Shown: in pieces, positions 26,201 through 38,464 of the stretch
Layout: every line of letters starts with the position of its first letter
Position numbering within the stretch: the stretch's first letter is position 1
Source of the DNA: Luscinia megarhynchos
Lineage: Eukaryota; Chordata; Aves; Passeriformes; Turdidae
NCBI GenBank assembly: GCA_034336665.1
Contig: JAPFBE010000002.1
Coordinates: 82,901,905-82,965,904, forward strand
Direction of reading: 5' to 3'
DNA length: 64,000 bases
Translations under genes and position numbers: made by a program
Notes under the pieces: model-generated
What the model was told of the DNA's origin: nothing
Databases searched by the model: none
What the model saw: only the letters and a program-made list of their open reading frames with translations

Positions 26201-29162
26201 CAGTAATAGTTCTCTCTTTTATGCAGTATTCAGCCATTTCACCTCGGATTTGCTTTGCTTTAGAAATTTTCCTGAATGCACAAAAGCAGTCAGAAAAATT
26301 TTGTATGTGTGTGGAGAATGGGGAAATGATATGAGGAAAGGGGAGAAAAGAAGCTGTCTGGGGAAAGTGAAGTTATCTACATGTAGCTTAAGGAAATGCA
26401 GCATCAAGCAATGGAAAGATGGGACAATTGTTTGGGAAGTTGCAGTTCATTTTTACTTGGTCTGCAGACTGTTGCTATTGCTTCTCAAATTTCATTATTC
26501 ATTTGCTGCTAGAAATAGAAACCAAAATAAATTATTTATTATTGTAGTTACTGCAGTACAGTATTTATACTCAAGGGAGAGAAGAGATGCTCACAGAGAT
26601 GATTACAGAGTGTGATGTATACCTGGATGGCTGTGGTCAGTTTCTTCAAATCTCTTCTAATTGATTTGCCATATCTTATCCATTATATCTTTTACTGAAT
26701 GAGTGTCAATCCGGTGCCTGCTCTGAAAAGCTGTAGCATTTTGGGGAAGTGAGTCAAATTACCTAGTGTTAACCATGTGAAAGGTAATCAACTACGCTAG
26801 TTCTCTATGTTTTCCTTAGTGGGCATTTCCTGGGCACTGGATTTTACCATGATAATGTAGATACCCAAGAATTAATACAGAATATGTAAATATAATGCAT
26901 ACATGCATGTATACACACTGTACAGGAAAAGTTGTACTGAGGAATGAATATCCAACCTGAAAGCAGCATAACTCCTGGTTTCTATTTGACTGTAAGTATT
27001 AAGGGGAATTTATGTAGCACCTTTCATTATCATCAAAACTCTGAGATTCCATATAAGTATGGAATAGTAAAATCAATATGTTAAATAAATAAATATTAAA
27101 TACAAAACAAAGTTACCAGGATTTTTTAATGGGAACAATGTTTGAAGGAACAGCAATATATCCATGCTTTCCAAACCTCTAGAGAAAAAAAAAGTGAAAA
27201 ATAGATTTTAGGAGAGAGAATTTGTAAATACCGAGTGATTCCTAAATGATTGTATCCATTAGAATCTGATGCTCTGCTGAACTCAGGTTGGTCTGCATGA
27301 AGGCTTTAAAGTTCATCAGAAGGAAATATCTAAATTCACTGTTACTTGTAGGCTACCAGGTGAACATAATGTGATGGCAGTACAGTTGGGGGACTGGACT
27401 CAAAGCCGAGACACCCAAGATGTATAGTTCTTTTGGAGAATAGTTATTTGAAGGTGGAACTAAAGTCATGAATCTGCAGTTCTCAGTTAAAACTTTCAGT
27501 GGGGTAAGAACTAAATAGGACCATATCTTTTAGACCTACAACAGGGTGACTGACTGCTGTCTAAACCCACTATGGTATTCTTTTCAAATTCATGAAGAGA
27601 TCTGTTTTGATCAGCGTAGCTTATTGTGATGTATGTCCTTTAAGATGAAGTCAGGAAAAATGGCAAATGGTCAAAATTCAGAACATTTATGGTACTATAT
27701 ACTACTTTAGAGACTGTAGGAATTATTTTATTACCAGTATTACAGGATGCCCTCTTGATTGTGTAAGTATGTCAGATTTTGAGATGAAAGTTAAGAAAAT
27801 AGGTAGAAGGAACCCATCCTCCTCCCTCAGGAAGTCTCAATTTGGTATCTTTGTGCCTGTGAGAGAAGAATACTAGTTTTAATTTTTTCCTACAAATAGC
27901 TTAGTCAGAGCTCAAACAGTCTCTAAAGTATGGTGGCCTATTAGCTAACAGGCAAATACATGTAATATTTGGTGCTAACATTTACTGTTGTGTGACAACA
28001 TTAGGCTCTCAGCCTGTCTTTGTGGGAGACCATAGAGCCAGTCTTCTTGGAACACTTGCTGCCTACTTCATGTTTACTAGAATAGCTGCAGGTTTGATTT
28101 GGGTTCCACTTTTATTGATAACTGAAAATCTAAGCTGATTCCTAAAGGCAAGCCCATACCTACCAGCCAGTTTATGAACATAGTTGTTTTTCTTTTTTCA
28201 ACAGTCAAGCTTGACTACAGAAGTATTTACTTGAGGTCATCTCTGCTGATATTTAACTTGTGAACTAAGCTGGTGTGCCTTTCATACTGGCCTACTGGGT
28301 AGACAAGTGCTAACTTCTGTGATCTGGTCAGAGACCTCAATAAATAGTTTCTACCTTCTGTTCCTGGTGTCATTCTGATACAGAATTTTTCATTCTGTGT
28401 ACTATACAGTTAGGAAGATTTGCTGCTCCACCAAAGCCCTGTTTTATTCCCAGTAGCACATCCTGGTATACTTTGAATTTCTGGAGTTAAAATTAAAACT
28501 TTGATCACTTTTTTCCCTAAAGTAAAGCTTAATGAAAAAGCCCAGCAGTTACAGCTTATGTTTCAGGCGTAATCTTAATTGTAACATAGTTGATTAGCAG
28601 GTATTTTGTGACAAGCAGTATATTTCCATAGGTAGATTTTGTAGGGCTTACCTATCAAATGCATTGACCTAGAGGGCTAGAACCTGACTGCTTCCTCTGA
28701 CAGGTTCATAAACAAGCTTTATTGCAGGTTAGGACTCTACTTTCAGAGCTTAGCAAGCACCTCTGGGCCTAATTGTGAACCTAAGTAGAGGCAAGGGACA
28801 AACGTAGTTGTTGGCAGTAACTCCTGTCCTTCCATGAACAGTGGCCAAAATACCATTTTTTCACTGATCTTGAAAACTATTTCCAGATCTCATGGTATTT
28901 GCTCTTCTTTTGACTCATTTCATGAATGAGTTGGAATTTTCCCTGGTATGTTCGAAGACTGTTCTGTTCTGTCAAAAGAGATAATATTAATATTAATGGT
29001 GAGACAATGATTATGACAAACTTGCTTTTATATTTAGCAGAAGAAAAATTATAAAATGATTGTATCTGCAAATTGAGTAGACTCTGATGAACAAAATTTT
29101 AAACAAGTAAAAGCTCGCTGATCCCAGGAGAGCTGAACAATCAGACAAAAATGTGTGATGCA

Positions 29163-29390
29163 TCATCTTGTGACCTTATTATTGGTTTGGATTACTGCTG
29201 GTTGATATCTTTCCTCATGGCTATTGTGGTTTATTCTTACTCTCATATAAACACAAAGTTTTTTTAACAGCATTTGAAGTAAATGAAAATATTTTGTCTG
29301 CTTCAGCTGCTGTTGCGACTGGTTGTAATAAATATGACTATTTACAATTGTGTGATTCAGCACACTTGTAAAAACTCCAGAAAATATCAA
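29163..29390 (-). pseudogene. Integrase C-terminal remnant of Ty3/gypsy pol
   Basis: A 75-residue open frame on the minus strand contains QQQLKQTKYFH, then YMRVRI about 20 residues on, then RYQPAVIQ. This follows the order of the integrase tail in vertebrate Ty3/gypsy elements: a lysine-rich helix with 'KYYDR', a 'VRV/VRI' strand and a 'W.PAVV' strand. Its start lies about 1.05 kb downstream of the RNase H remnant in the same orientation, close to the expected size of an integrase with its central core. The usual aromatic residue before QPAV is tyrosine here. Low-level similarity to an unrelated frame cannot be excluded from this piece alone; the collinearity supports it. Confidence 0.62.
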
Positions 29391-30433
29391 TCAAGCATAA
29401 ACATACTCTACCTACTGTTTCTGAGGTTGGTGAGTGAACATGGAGTTGGCCAATGAATTTTTTTTTTACTTAACTGTAATTTATGGATTTTCATGTACCC
29501 TGTTCCTACTAGGTGATATTTTCTAGCACAAAGTGGAAAGTAATAATAGGTCTTTGCATTTCTGTAATATTCAATGTCAAAGTGCTTAAAAGCATTAATT
29601 GATCAAAGTTGCTGTGTGGCTGTGGGATTGGTAAGGATTCAATTTCTGAAGCAAAACCATCACTTAGTAAAAGAGTTGTTTACAGGGAGCTTGCAAGCAC
29701 AGATATCACTCCAGATGTGTTCCTTCTACGAAGCCTTCTCTCATTCAGTGTTATGTGCCTGCCAAGTTTTTGACAGATTGGCAGCTCTTTCTTTTTCATC
29801 TTTTTTTAAAATAATTTTCAGCATTTACAATGTGGTACAAATATTATCAGTAGATGGTTGCTTTTAAGAACTGAAGCACTGTAGATGCCAAGTGCAGGTT
29901 TTAGAGTTTCAGAAATGTAAGTATCTGCCTTAGCAGGTTACTCTGAGTTGCTGTGTGAAATATTTTGGGCCATATCTTCCTACTAGTCTGCAGGATGCTT
30001 GTGTTTCTTCAGAGAATGATGAATTACTCTCACACTGAGTTTAAAGAAAGATAGATTACTTGGTGAGTACTGCAAAACAACTTCTGAGCTCCACGGTGGT
30101 GTCACAAAGCCTGGAGCAGGTGCCACACACTGTGCTTTTACTCCTTGGAGGACCTGGCTGAGATTAGTGACTTAGCTGAACAAAGCTGCCCTGTATCAAG
30201 TGCACAAATTAGGAGGAAAGAACTGTTTTTGCTAGATTTCTTTGGGTCCCAATTATGGCTAAAATTTGGTCACACAAGAAGCTGGAATCATTTAACTTTT
30301 GATAGCATAGCCTTTTTTGGTACATTCTTGATACAAAGATCAGTGAAACTGAGGCATTGTTTTTATATTAGTAGACTCTCTGCTATTCTACAACAGCACT
30401 GTGTTATATTGGGTTTTACACTTCATGCTTTGT

Positions 30434-30753
30434 TTATCTGCCTTCAGTAAATGATTTCCCTGGGCAATATCTTATCCTTATATCATATTTCTGGTATCTC
30501 AGTAGCATATGTTGTACCCACTGGAGCGCACTTGGTAGTAATGTCTTCATGATGCTTCCTAATGTCTTGTCATCAAATTGTACATCCATCTTGTGCTTAA
30601 AGATAAACAGATAGAATTGCTGTAATCCAAAGAGCACAGCCACAGCTCTTGTTCTGTGTGAGAGTAGCTCTGAGAACACTGGCTTTCTGTGTCTCTCAAG
30701 ACCTTATTAAATCCTATGAGCTTTGGATCAATCATACTTATTAACTGTACCAA
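30434..30753 (-). pseudogene. RNase H domain remnant of Ty3/gypsy pol
   Basis: RNase H degrades the RNA strand of the RNA-DNA hybrid during retrotransposon replication. Two overlapping minus-strand frames together cover the domain. The upstream frame (to 30559) carries VLRDTESQ and HTEQEL, matching the family's 'LTDTE..Y.QIEKEL' region. The downstream frame (from 30679) carries AVLFGLQQFYLFIF, DVQFDDKTL, QWVQHMLLRYQKYD and RIRYCPGK, matching the usual 'VQTDHKPL', 'RLQRMLLRLQKYD' and 'YRPGK' blocks. A small indel near 30650 causes the switch of frame. Just after PGK, a second shift exposes ADKQS where the family has ADTLS. The aspartate of the 'TDHKPL' block is kept while the following histidine is changed. 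It is a neutral fossil rather than a gene. Confidence 0.82.
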
Positions 30754-33700
30754 GAATTCTGCTTTAGTCTGTAAGGTTGTTTAGGACTGATAGTAAGTTA
30801 GAGCTGATTTTTCAGAGGTGTAACAAGCTGTATTCCTCTGTCCAGGTCTAGTGAGCTTATTGAAAAAAAGACTTGCTGTTCGAAGGAAGGTGAATTATAA
30901 CCAAAGTATTTGAGCAAACAAATATTTCCATGATTTAGAAATCCAAGTAGGTGTCCTGTGTCCAGAAGATTTCTCCTAAAACACAGTGCAATATACAGTA
31001 AGTGAAAGATAGAGCAGAATTGGCCACCAATGTATGTAAGACCTTCCTTTCCTTTGCTTTTCTTTAAACTTCTATAGTCCTGAAAAAATCTTATGTGACT
31101 GAAGGCAGAAAATAGGCTGCTCCAGTACTCCTTTGTAAGCAACTGATTGAAAACAAATACAGGGTATTTTTAGCAATTAGAATTAAATGGAATTTTTATG
31201 GAAAATTTTTATACGTAATGTTTTCATGTAATGGAACCAGGTATAAGTGGCTGAATCACTGCTGCTGCAGAACATCACATAGTAACACAAGCCAAGAAAA
31301 TTGTTATTTAAAGGTGAAACCCCAGTATCACTGGTTACCTCTGCCACGTTAGATTTCCATAAGTGAGACCTATCCTTTGAAATAGAGTCTAGCTTGGCTC
31401 AAAGCATAGATGCTTCAGTCTGGAATTACAAGCTGCACTTTTTTGGCTGAAGAGGTTGCAAAACTTGTATTAAATTACCATGTGTTGACCAACACAGTTC
31501 CATAGGCAGGATTTTGTATGGATGTTTCCAAGAGATGAACAGCCTGCTGTGCTTTAAACTATAATATCTGGTTAAAGATTTATGTTGTAGCAAAAAAATA
31601 AGCCAAAGTCTGTTCAAACAGTGGTAATTGCATGCCTGTGTATGTAAAAAATATACATATGGGTTCATTAATGTTAATACTAATACAGCAGTCCTTTGTA
31701 GGTAGCAGTAAAACCGTATTGTAGAACTGAATTATAACATTTCCTCTCGGGTCCTGAGGAAGTTCTGACTTTCAATCCTGTGAATATCTTTTGATAATTA
31801 TTTTACTGCTCCTGTAGATGAAGCATTAAAGATGAAAGTTCCCTGTGAAAAGCCCAGTCAGGGAAGTCAGATTTAAGAGGATATTGTGCGAATTGCACTT
31901 TTTATTATTTGTGAGTTAGAACAGATTGATACTTGATCAGTTATTTGAACGTTAATTTGATTCTAGTTAGATGTCTTATATTTTAAATTTTTTGCTTAAT
32001 ATTATTAATTACAGTAGGAAAGCACATAGGAATTAAATGCCTAGGTCTCTGTCATGAAATGTATGGTTTTTTTGATAGAGTAGGCATTATTATTCTGTTC
32101 TTAAGAAACAACCCACCTCAAGACTACCGCTAATACTGTACCAAAAGTCAGATTTCTGTGGAAGCAGAAGACACCAAAGATGCAGTCTTTAAATCATAGA
32201 GCTGTTTTCCTTTTTATCTGAATTCAACTTCTTGCACAGTTTGGATTGTCATTCCCTGGCATGCTGGTTGTAAATATAAATATTTCAAGGGATATGGTGA
32301 ATGTACTTCCAACAGAATTAACAGGGATGGTTTGCATTTGTTCAGAGCAATGTCCTCTTCAGCAGTGGTTTTGGTGAGGCTGAACAAAATTGAGGCTACT
32401 AGAAGCTACGAGCTGATATGAGATTCTTAAACAGTTTGTTTGGAAAATAGAGGTTATATTTAGTGAGGTAGGTAATTTGAAGCAGTCCCTTCAAAGAAAA
32501 GGGACTTACTGAATACTTAAGGAGTGGCGCAACTCTTATGCAGAGCTATGTGTGCCCTCCCTTAGAAAGTGCCTGATGTTCCCTCAAAGCACAGATTATA
32601 GTTTGTTTTCCTTTTCTGGTCTTCTTGTTCTTGATCACCAATAAAATCACACTGGATGCAGAAATATTCCTTGTAGCATTCTAAGATACTTGTTTACATT
32701 AGAAGATTTTGTGATTCAGAGGTTAGAAGAAAACTTAATTAAACAGATTATAGATTTTGTTGTCTTAAACAGAAAGAAATAAACTATTGATGTTTTCAGG
32801 TAGAGAACTAATTTTTTTTATATAAAATTTTCATTTTAAAATAAAATTTTTAGTCCTAATTGGCCTAATATTTACTGGATAAGTTTCATAACTTTGAAAA
32901 ACTTTTTCCCTGTGAAACGTCAAATAAGAATTTCTTTTCATAATTTTCAGAATTTCTTTTCTATCTGCCAGCATGTAGTATGTGCACACTATCAAAGAAA
33001 AGCACTTGCATTGGTGCATAGGATAGAGCTGGAAATTTGGCTGGGAAAAAGCTTATTATGTAGTTTGATGCCCAAATGATGCTGTAAGGTAAACTGGTTC
33101 AGTTTATCCACCTTTGATGATTAAAAGACTTGAATTATTTTGGGGGAGGAGGGAGAGGGATTTTTTTTAAAATATATCTGAAGTCAACCTTTTTTTGTTC
33201 TACTAGTATTATTCGTTTCATTTTACCTTTAATATAACTCATGTGATGAAGTTATTCATAAAAACTTGCTGGCGTTACATGTGATTTTTGTACATCAAGA
33301 ATATGTTATCTATGATTTTAAAGACAAATATCAAAATTTTAGTCCTCTAGAGTACACCTGTAATAGCCAGAGCAAAGAAATAACCAACAATAGAAGAATT
33401 AATAGAAAAGTTTACTAAAGTTTACTAAAAAATATAAATTAACTTAATAAAAATGATTAATTAATGGATCTACAACACGGCATAACTTAGTTGTATACAG
33501 TGTGTGCCATGCTCTGAAATAGTTTTCTATATATTTGATTCTAGAAAATTATCTTTTCTTGGCAGTCTTGCATATGAATGATGATAAATCAGCTCTATGG
33601 GTCTAGACCAAAATGCTCCTTTCAGTGTCAAGCAGCATTAGGCTCTCCTGCCTTATTATATATTTGATTCTGAGGTTTAAACCAAATGTGGCATATTTGT

Positions 33701-35039
33701 GTTTTAGACTTGGAAGGCTGTGCCCTATGAAGTGTGAGATTTGAAAAGTATTTGGTTCTAGGAACAGTGGTTTGTGAATGTCATGAGGACGTCTGCAAAG
33801 GACACGAGGAAGAGAACACCATGAGAGAGTCTGGCAACAGGGAAGAAAGTGTGCTTATTTTTTTTGAAGACTGCTTCAAATTTCTCATCACAAACTTTCC
33901 CTCTCACCCTGTTGCTTTCTTTTCTAAGTTAAAAACCAAAAGCCATTCCCTTCATCTGGTATTACCTGTTTTGGTGAAGGCACAAATACTTTGGTTTGCA
34001 TTGTGTGCAACTCCCTGAAATTTGATATTGCTTGCCAGAGAAAACTGGAAGGACATCTGAGGACATTAACTGGCAACAGAATAACCCTTAAGGATATTTC
34101 AAGCCTGGATATTGATGATGAGAAAAAAATGCTGTTCTGAGTGTTTCTTTTGCTGGGACATCAAGAAAACTCTCAAAAGCATGCATAAAAAGAAAAAACA
34201 TATCCAGCAGCCTTGTGCTAAATAAATAGCAATTACATGTTGGCAGTGGCATGATAACAATAGTTTCTCCAATACTATTGCCATAATAATCTAATATTAT
34301 TGATAGTCATAATATATGAATTGGCTGTAAAATGCTCTAAATTAAGGTATAGTGAACCACTGTATTTGCTAGCAGTTGAGTGACAATGATGGCAGAGTAG
34401 AGGAGGAGAAGGAAAACAAAGTGTAGAAGAAAATTATTAAGCAGTAAAAAGTAATGTCTGCTTTAGCCTGTCATTCCATGGTCTTATTTTCTTATGCTGC
34501 TTTAAATATTTTTGAGTTCTCTAGCATGAACTGGGAAGAGAACCCACAATTCTTTTTTCTCAATCTTCATCCACAGGAGTAGCAACATAAGGTAATACAT
34601 GGTGGCATTTCATGTTACTGCAAGCTCTAGACGTTTTAGTAATGTCTCTTCTATAAACATGTCCATCTCGAAAATCTAATTATTTTTGGAATAATTTTTG
34701 TTACCATATGGCATGACAATGTTATGCAGCCTGTGACAAGCAGTGCAGCAAACTGCTTTTTGGTGTTTCCATCTGCATTATTAACTATGGGTAACCATTT
34801 TTATCAATATTGCTATTATATCTTACACTTTGATTTCAGACCTCTTCTTATAATTCTTGAAATTGATGCTGTTTAATAGCACAGCTCGGGTTGGTTGTCT
34901 GTTTGTCTGTAATGGATAACATCCACCTTAACCCCTACCTTAGTCCTGAATACTTGTATTCCAAAGTGTTGTGGATTCCTGCTCTTTTTTCAGAGCTCTC
35001 TAAGGTGTGACAGTCCCACGTAATATTTGCTGTCATTTG

Positions 35040-35540
35040 CCTATTTGATCCCTACGAAGCAGAAACTATATGTCCAAATCCATGCTATATTCAGTTCTGC
35101 TCACCTTAGTACTGGAAGATGTAAGGAAGAACAGAGAAGGGTGCTCAGAGGATCAAGCAGTGAGATATCTGAGTAACTCTTAGACTGTAGTGTGTGAGGA
35201 AGATTAAATTGTAAGAACACTTGCCTTTTAGTAAGGTGATAATTTAAAGGGTCATGACAAAAGGCTGTTAGTATTTGAAGGTATAAACATCTGAAAAAAA
35301 ATATCTTTAGAACTTGAGTTATAATGAAGAGGGATAAATTGAAACTGAAAAATTTTCTGTGAGCATTAAGCAAAATGGTCTAAGTGACTTCTTTTCCATT
35401 AAGGAGCAGTTTTTCTGAGGAAGAGGTGTAAAAGCAGCATCTTGGTCTTTAAAACTGAAACAGGCAAAGCATGATAATATCAGAGGATCAGTTCTGAGTT
35501 TCCAGGGCAGAAGTGGCATGGTATTTGGCTTTCCTACAGA
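35040..35540 (+). mobile_element. Very old CR1/L3-like LINE fragment
   Basis: Weak but ordered similarity to the 3' third of a CR1-clade LINE is seen on the + strand: 'ttcagttctgctcacc', 'gagaagggtgctcagaggat', 'gttagtatttgaaggtataa', 'aagagggataaattgaaact', 'tctttaaaactgaaacaggc' with 'aaagcatgataatat', and 'cagggcagaagtggcatgg'. The pattern fits an older CR1 lineage, or an L3-type element, more than the younger copies at 38465 and 55408. Boundaries are approximate and the subfamily is not assigned. Confidence 0.6.
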
Positions 35541-36103
35541 CCAAGTTAAGCGGTACCAAATTCAGTTAACTAAGCATTATTGTTCTATGAATACCGTGTG
35601 CAGCATTAAACAAAATGCTGCATTGGATTTTGTGTGATTGCTAAACATACTGTACCATGTGCTTCTGCACATATGATGAATGGGAAGAGTGTAGTGCAAT
35701 TTGTGCCAAGCTTTTAGGGTAGAACAGCAGCAGACAGGAGAAATGCAGTTATGGTGTAAAACTAAGGGGAAGATGGAGTGCAGAGCTTGTCTGTTACACA
35801 GTCAAACCCTGCAGGACCCAGATGCAGAAGTGTTGAGTGTTGATTGTTGGTGGGTCCTTGTAGCTGTGCCCTCAGTGCTACAAACAGTTTCATCTAATTA
35901 AAGCTCACTAGAGTGCTTGTGATAGTTTTGATTGTTTTGGAGGAATTCAAGGATATTCTTCTTATGTTTGTTTCCTTTAAGTCTGTTTGATGCAGGGGTT
36001 GGAAGCCTAGAATGTACCAGAGTACTCCAGAGAGCTCTACTGGTTTTAGATCCTGGTAAGATAGTATGAGAAGATGTGCAGCATTTCCTGATATTAACAC
36101 TGA

Positions 36104-36180
36104 GTCACAGAATGTTTGAGGTTGGAAGAGACCTCTGGAAGTCCTCTTGTCCAACCCCCTGTTCACACAGGGTCACTCAC
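36104..36180 (-). mobile_element. Short CR1 3'-end fragment, antisense
   Basis: The bases 'gagtcacagaatgtttgagg', 'ttggaagagacctctggaag' and 'tccaaccccctgttcacaca' are the reverse complement of the last roughly 75 bp of CR1. The copy is severely 5'-truncated and lies about 560 bp from the older LINE fragment at 35040-35540, in opposite orientation. Confidence 0.9.
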
Positions 36181-38464
36181 ATCAGAGAGATGTGTTAGTA
36201 ACTATGGCAAGAGATTTTTAAAAGGGTAATTATTTACTGGAGAGTACTCTGAGAAATATGATTTTGTTTTTCATTAAGGGGAACTACATTTGTCTAGAAG
36301 TCTTTTGGGGAAAAGAGTTTCAGTTTATTTTGTGGATTAGTTCTTTAGTCATATTTTGACATTATTTCATGATAAACCAATAGCAATTTTACATAATTGT
36401 CACTTTTTTGCATCATAAAATGACACAACCTTACAGTAGCTAGAAATGTTTTAACATGTTAATACAGACAGGAAACATATGTTGTAAGAATACTGAAATG
36501 TTTTCATAAGTTATGCCATGTGAAAGGATTTAAAATACAAAATTATGGAATGCAGACTAAAATTTATTAGCAGTGAATATGTCAAGGATTAAAAATAAAA
36601 AACAAGAATGAAAAATAGGGCTAAGACATATAGAATAACGTTCCAACCATATTTTTTTTTAACAGTGTCTTCCTGTACCACTTTTCAAAGTATTTAGACC
36701 CATGGGAAATTTTTATAAGTGTGTGTTTCATCACTTAAGGTATTTCTAAATATTTAGATGCCAATTTACTTTGGAAATCAATATTTCATATTCAGTTTCT
36801 TAGTTTTCTTTTTGGTCAACCTTAGAAATTTAAGATTTTTCAGAGTATTCTGCAATTTTTTAGAAAAGAATGCTGCAAAGAGATGCAGCTGTATTAGCTG
36901 AGCATCAAAAACTTCTTTGAAGTGTAGAGTTTTAGTTGTAGAGTGGAGCTGGCACTTTAATGAATATACAGGTGATTGCCTCTTTAAGTGATAGAAAATA
37001 AAATATAACTCTTCTGGATTTCATTCCTAACAGGAAAAAATTGGCTAATCCAAAACATAAGGCAGTCAAGGATATTTTGATAATCAAATTATGTTAGTAG
37101 CAAAGCCAGTAAACTTCTCAAGTGAGTAAGTTTACTGAGAAGATTTAGCCTGGAATAAGATTACCTCATCTGAGTTTGGCATGGAGAACAGATATTAGGA
37201 AGGTTAAATTTATAGGCAAAAAAATGTTTTCAGAACTATTTGCTATGAAAAAAAGAAAGAGATGGGTTATCAACTCATCATTGCCAAAGCATCCAATTGT
37301 ATTATTCCATAAGTTGGTTCAGCAAAACAACAATCATGATAAGAGGAGAGAAGAACGAATTCTTGTTTTGATTTCATGCTTATTGCTTTGAGATTTGCAT
37401 AGTCTCATAATAACACTTACCAGCCATCTGGTTTCCAGAGGAAAAAACTTTTTCCTACTGAAAAGGCTAGGACATAACATGCACCATTTAAAAGCTCATT
37501 GTCTGGAAATGACATAATGACTTTCTGTTTTCAAATTATTAATTAGTGATTAACTCAGAAAACCAGCAGGTTATGGCAACTCTACGGGACATACAATATA
37601 TTTTGTGCAGCCTTACAATTCCTACCAGTGAGGAATCAAATTAAAGTAGAAGAAAAGTGATCAAGGATATTAAAGAACTCAAGTACATTATAACATGCAG
37701 TTCTAATTTATTTAAAAATATTTAGTTTGCTTGTTTGTATTTTGGGGTTTATATACATGAATGTATAACGATAAATAAATGACCTATAAATTTTGTCATT
37801 CAATAAATCCCACTCTGTATGTGGCCTAGACTACAGTATCATTAAATTACATATTCCTGAGATGTGATAATAAAAGTCAAGGTTTTTTCATGGTGTTTAT
37901 AAGATGTATATGATGGTAAAGATTAATAGTCCGTTATATTTTAGTTAACAAAATAAGTGCTGTAGTATTGTGATTTGAAGAATCTTTAAAAAATCACACA
38001 CAAAATGCACCCTTAATTTTTTACCCTTATGATACATTATAGTAAATTATACCAAGTGTTATTATAACTAGTTCATAAATGACTGCTTAGTGGGAAAAAA
38101 AAGTTCTGAATATCCACAGAAAAAATAATTATGCATTAATATTTTTTTGCTGTGGGTCCTCAGGTTGGGATTATTGTATATGGGAAGTACTTTGCTAGTT
38201 CCCAGTCTTTGGTTTGTTGTGGCTAAATACAACATGGAATAAATAAATACAAATAGAATAATTTTATTCTACTTTACTTTTTTTCAGATTTTTTTTTTGG
38301 TTGTAATTTGCTTTTATTTTAATTTATAATTTGAATTATCTTGCCATCTGATCTAGGTATTTAGTTCTAATTTGAGACCCTACAGTTTTGTTCTGCATAT
38401 CAACAAGCTCCCATGATGTGATTAAAAATAGCAAATCCTCCGTAGGTGTTTAGAATTCAAGGCG

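Larger units (their letters stand above)
29163..30830 (-). mobile_element. Degenerate Ty3/gypsy-type LTR retrotransposon pol fossil
   Basis: On the minus strand, several pieces of a Ty3/gypsy polyprotein appear in the normal order at roughly normal spacing. From high to low coordinate these are: the end of the reverse transcriptase connection (ALTYYQS near 30785-30803), RNase H (30434-30753), a possible integrase zinc-finger remnant (KHSVWHLLQAL near 30104-30140), a possible integrase-core piece (YSASVLKSNHLLIIFV near 29826-29885), and the integrase C-terminal end with QPAVI near 29191-29209. Frames are interrupted by stops and shifts throughout, so nothing here is functional. A possible thumb remnant (LGFLNH) suggests the fossil extends to about 31000. 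No flanking LTRs, gag or primer-binding site were recognised. Family assignment rests on remembered vertebrate gypsy proteins. The RNase H and integrase ends are convincing; the middle pieces are tentative. Confidence 0.78.

Noticed and set aside
26250..26615. A 121-codon open frame on the + strand
   Set aside because: It has no recognisable domain and no clear splice structure or promoter, and an antisense frame overlaps it; it fits chance in intronic DNA.
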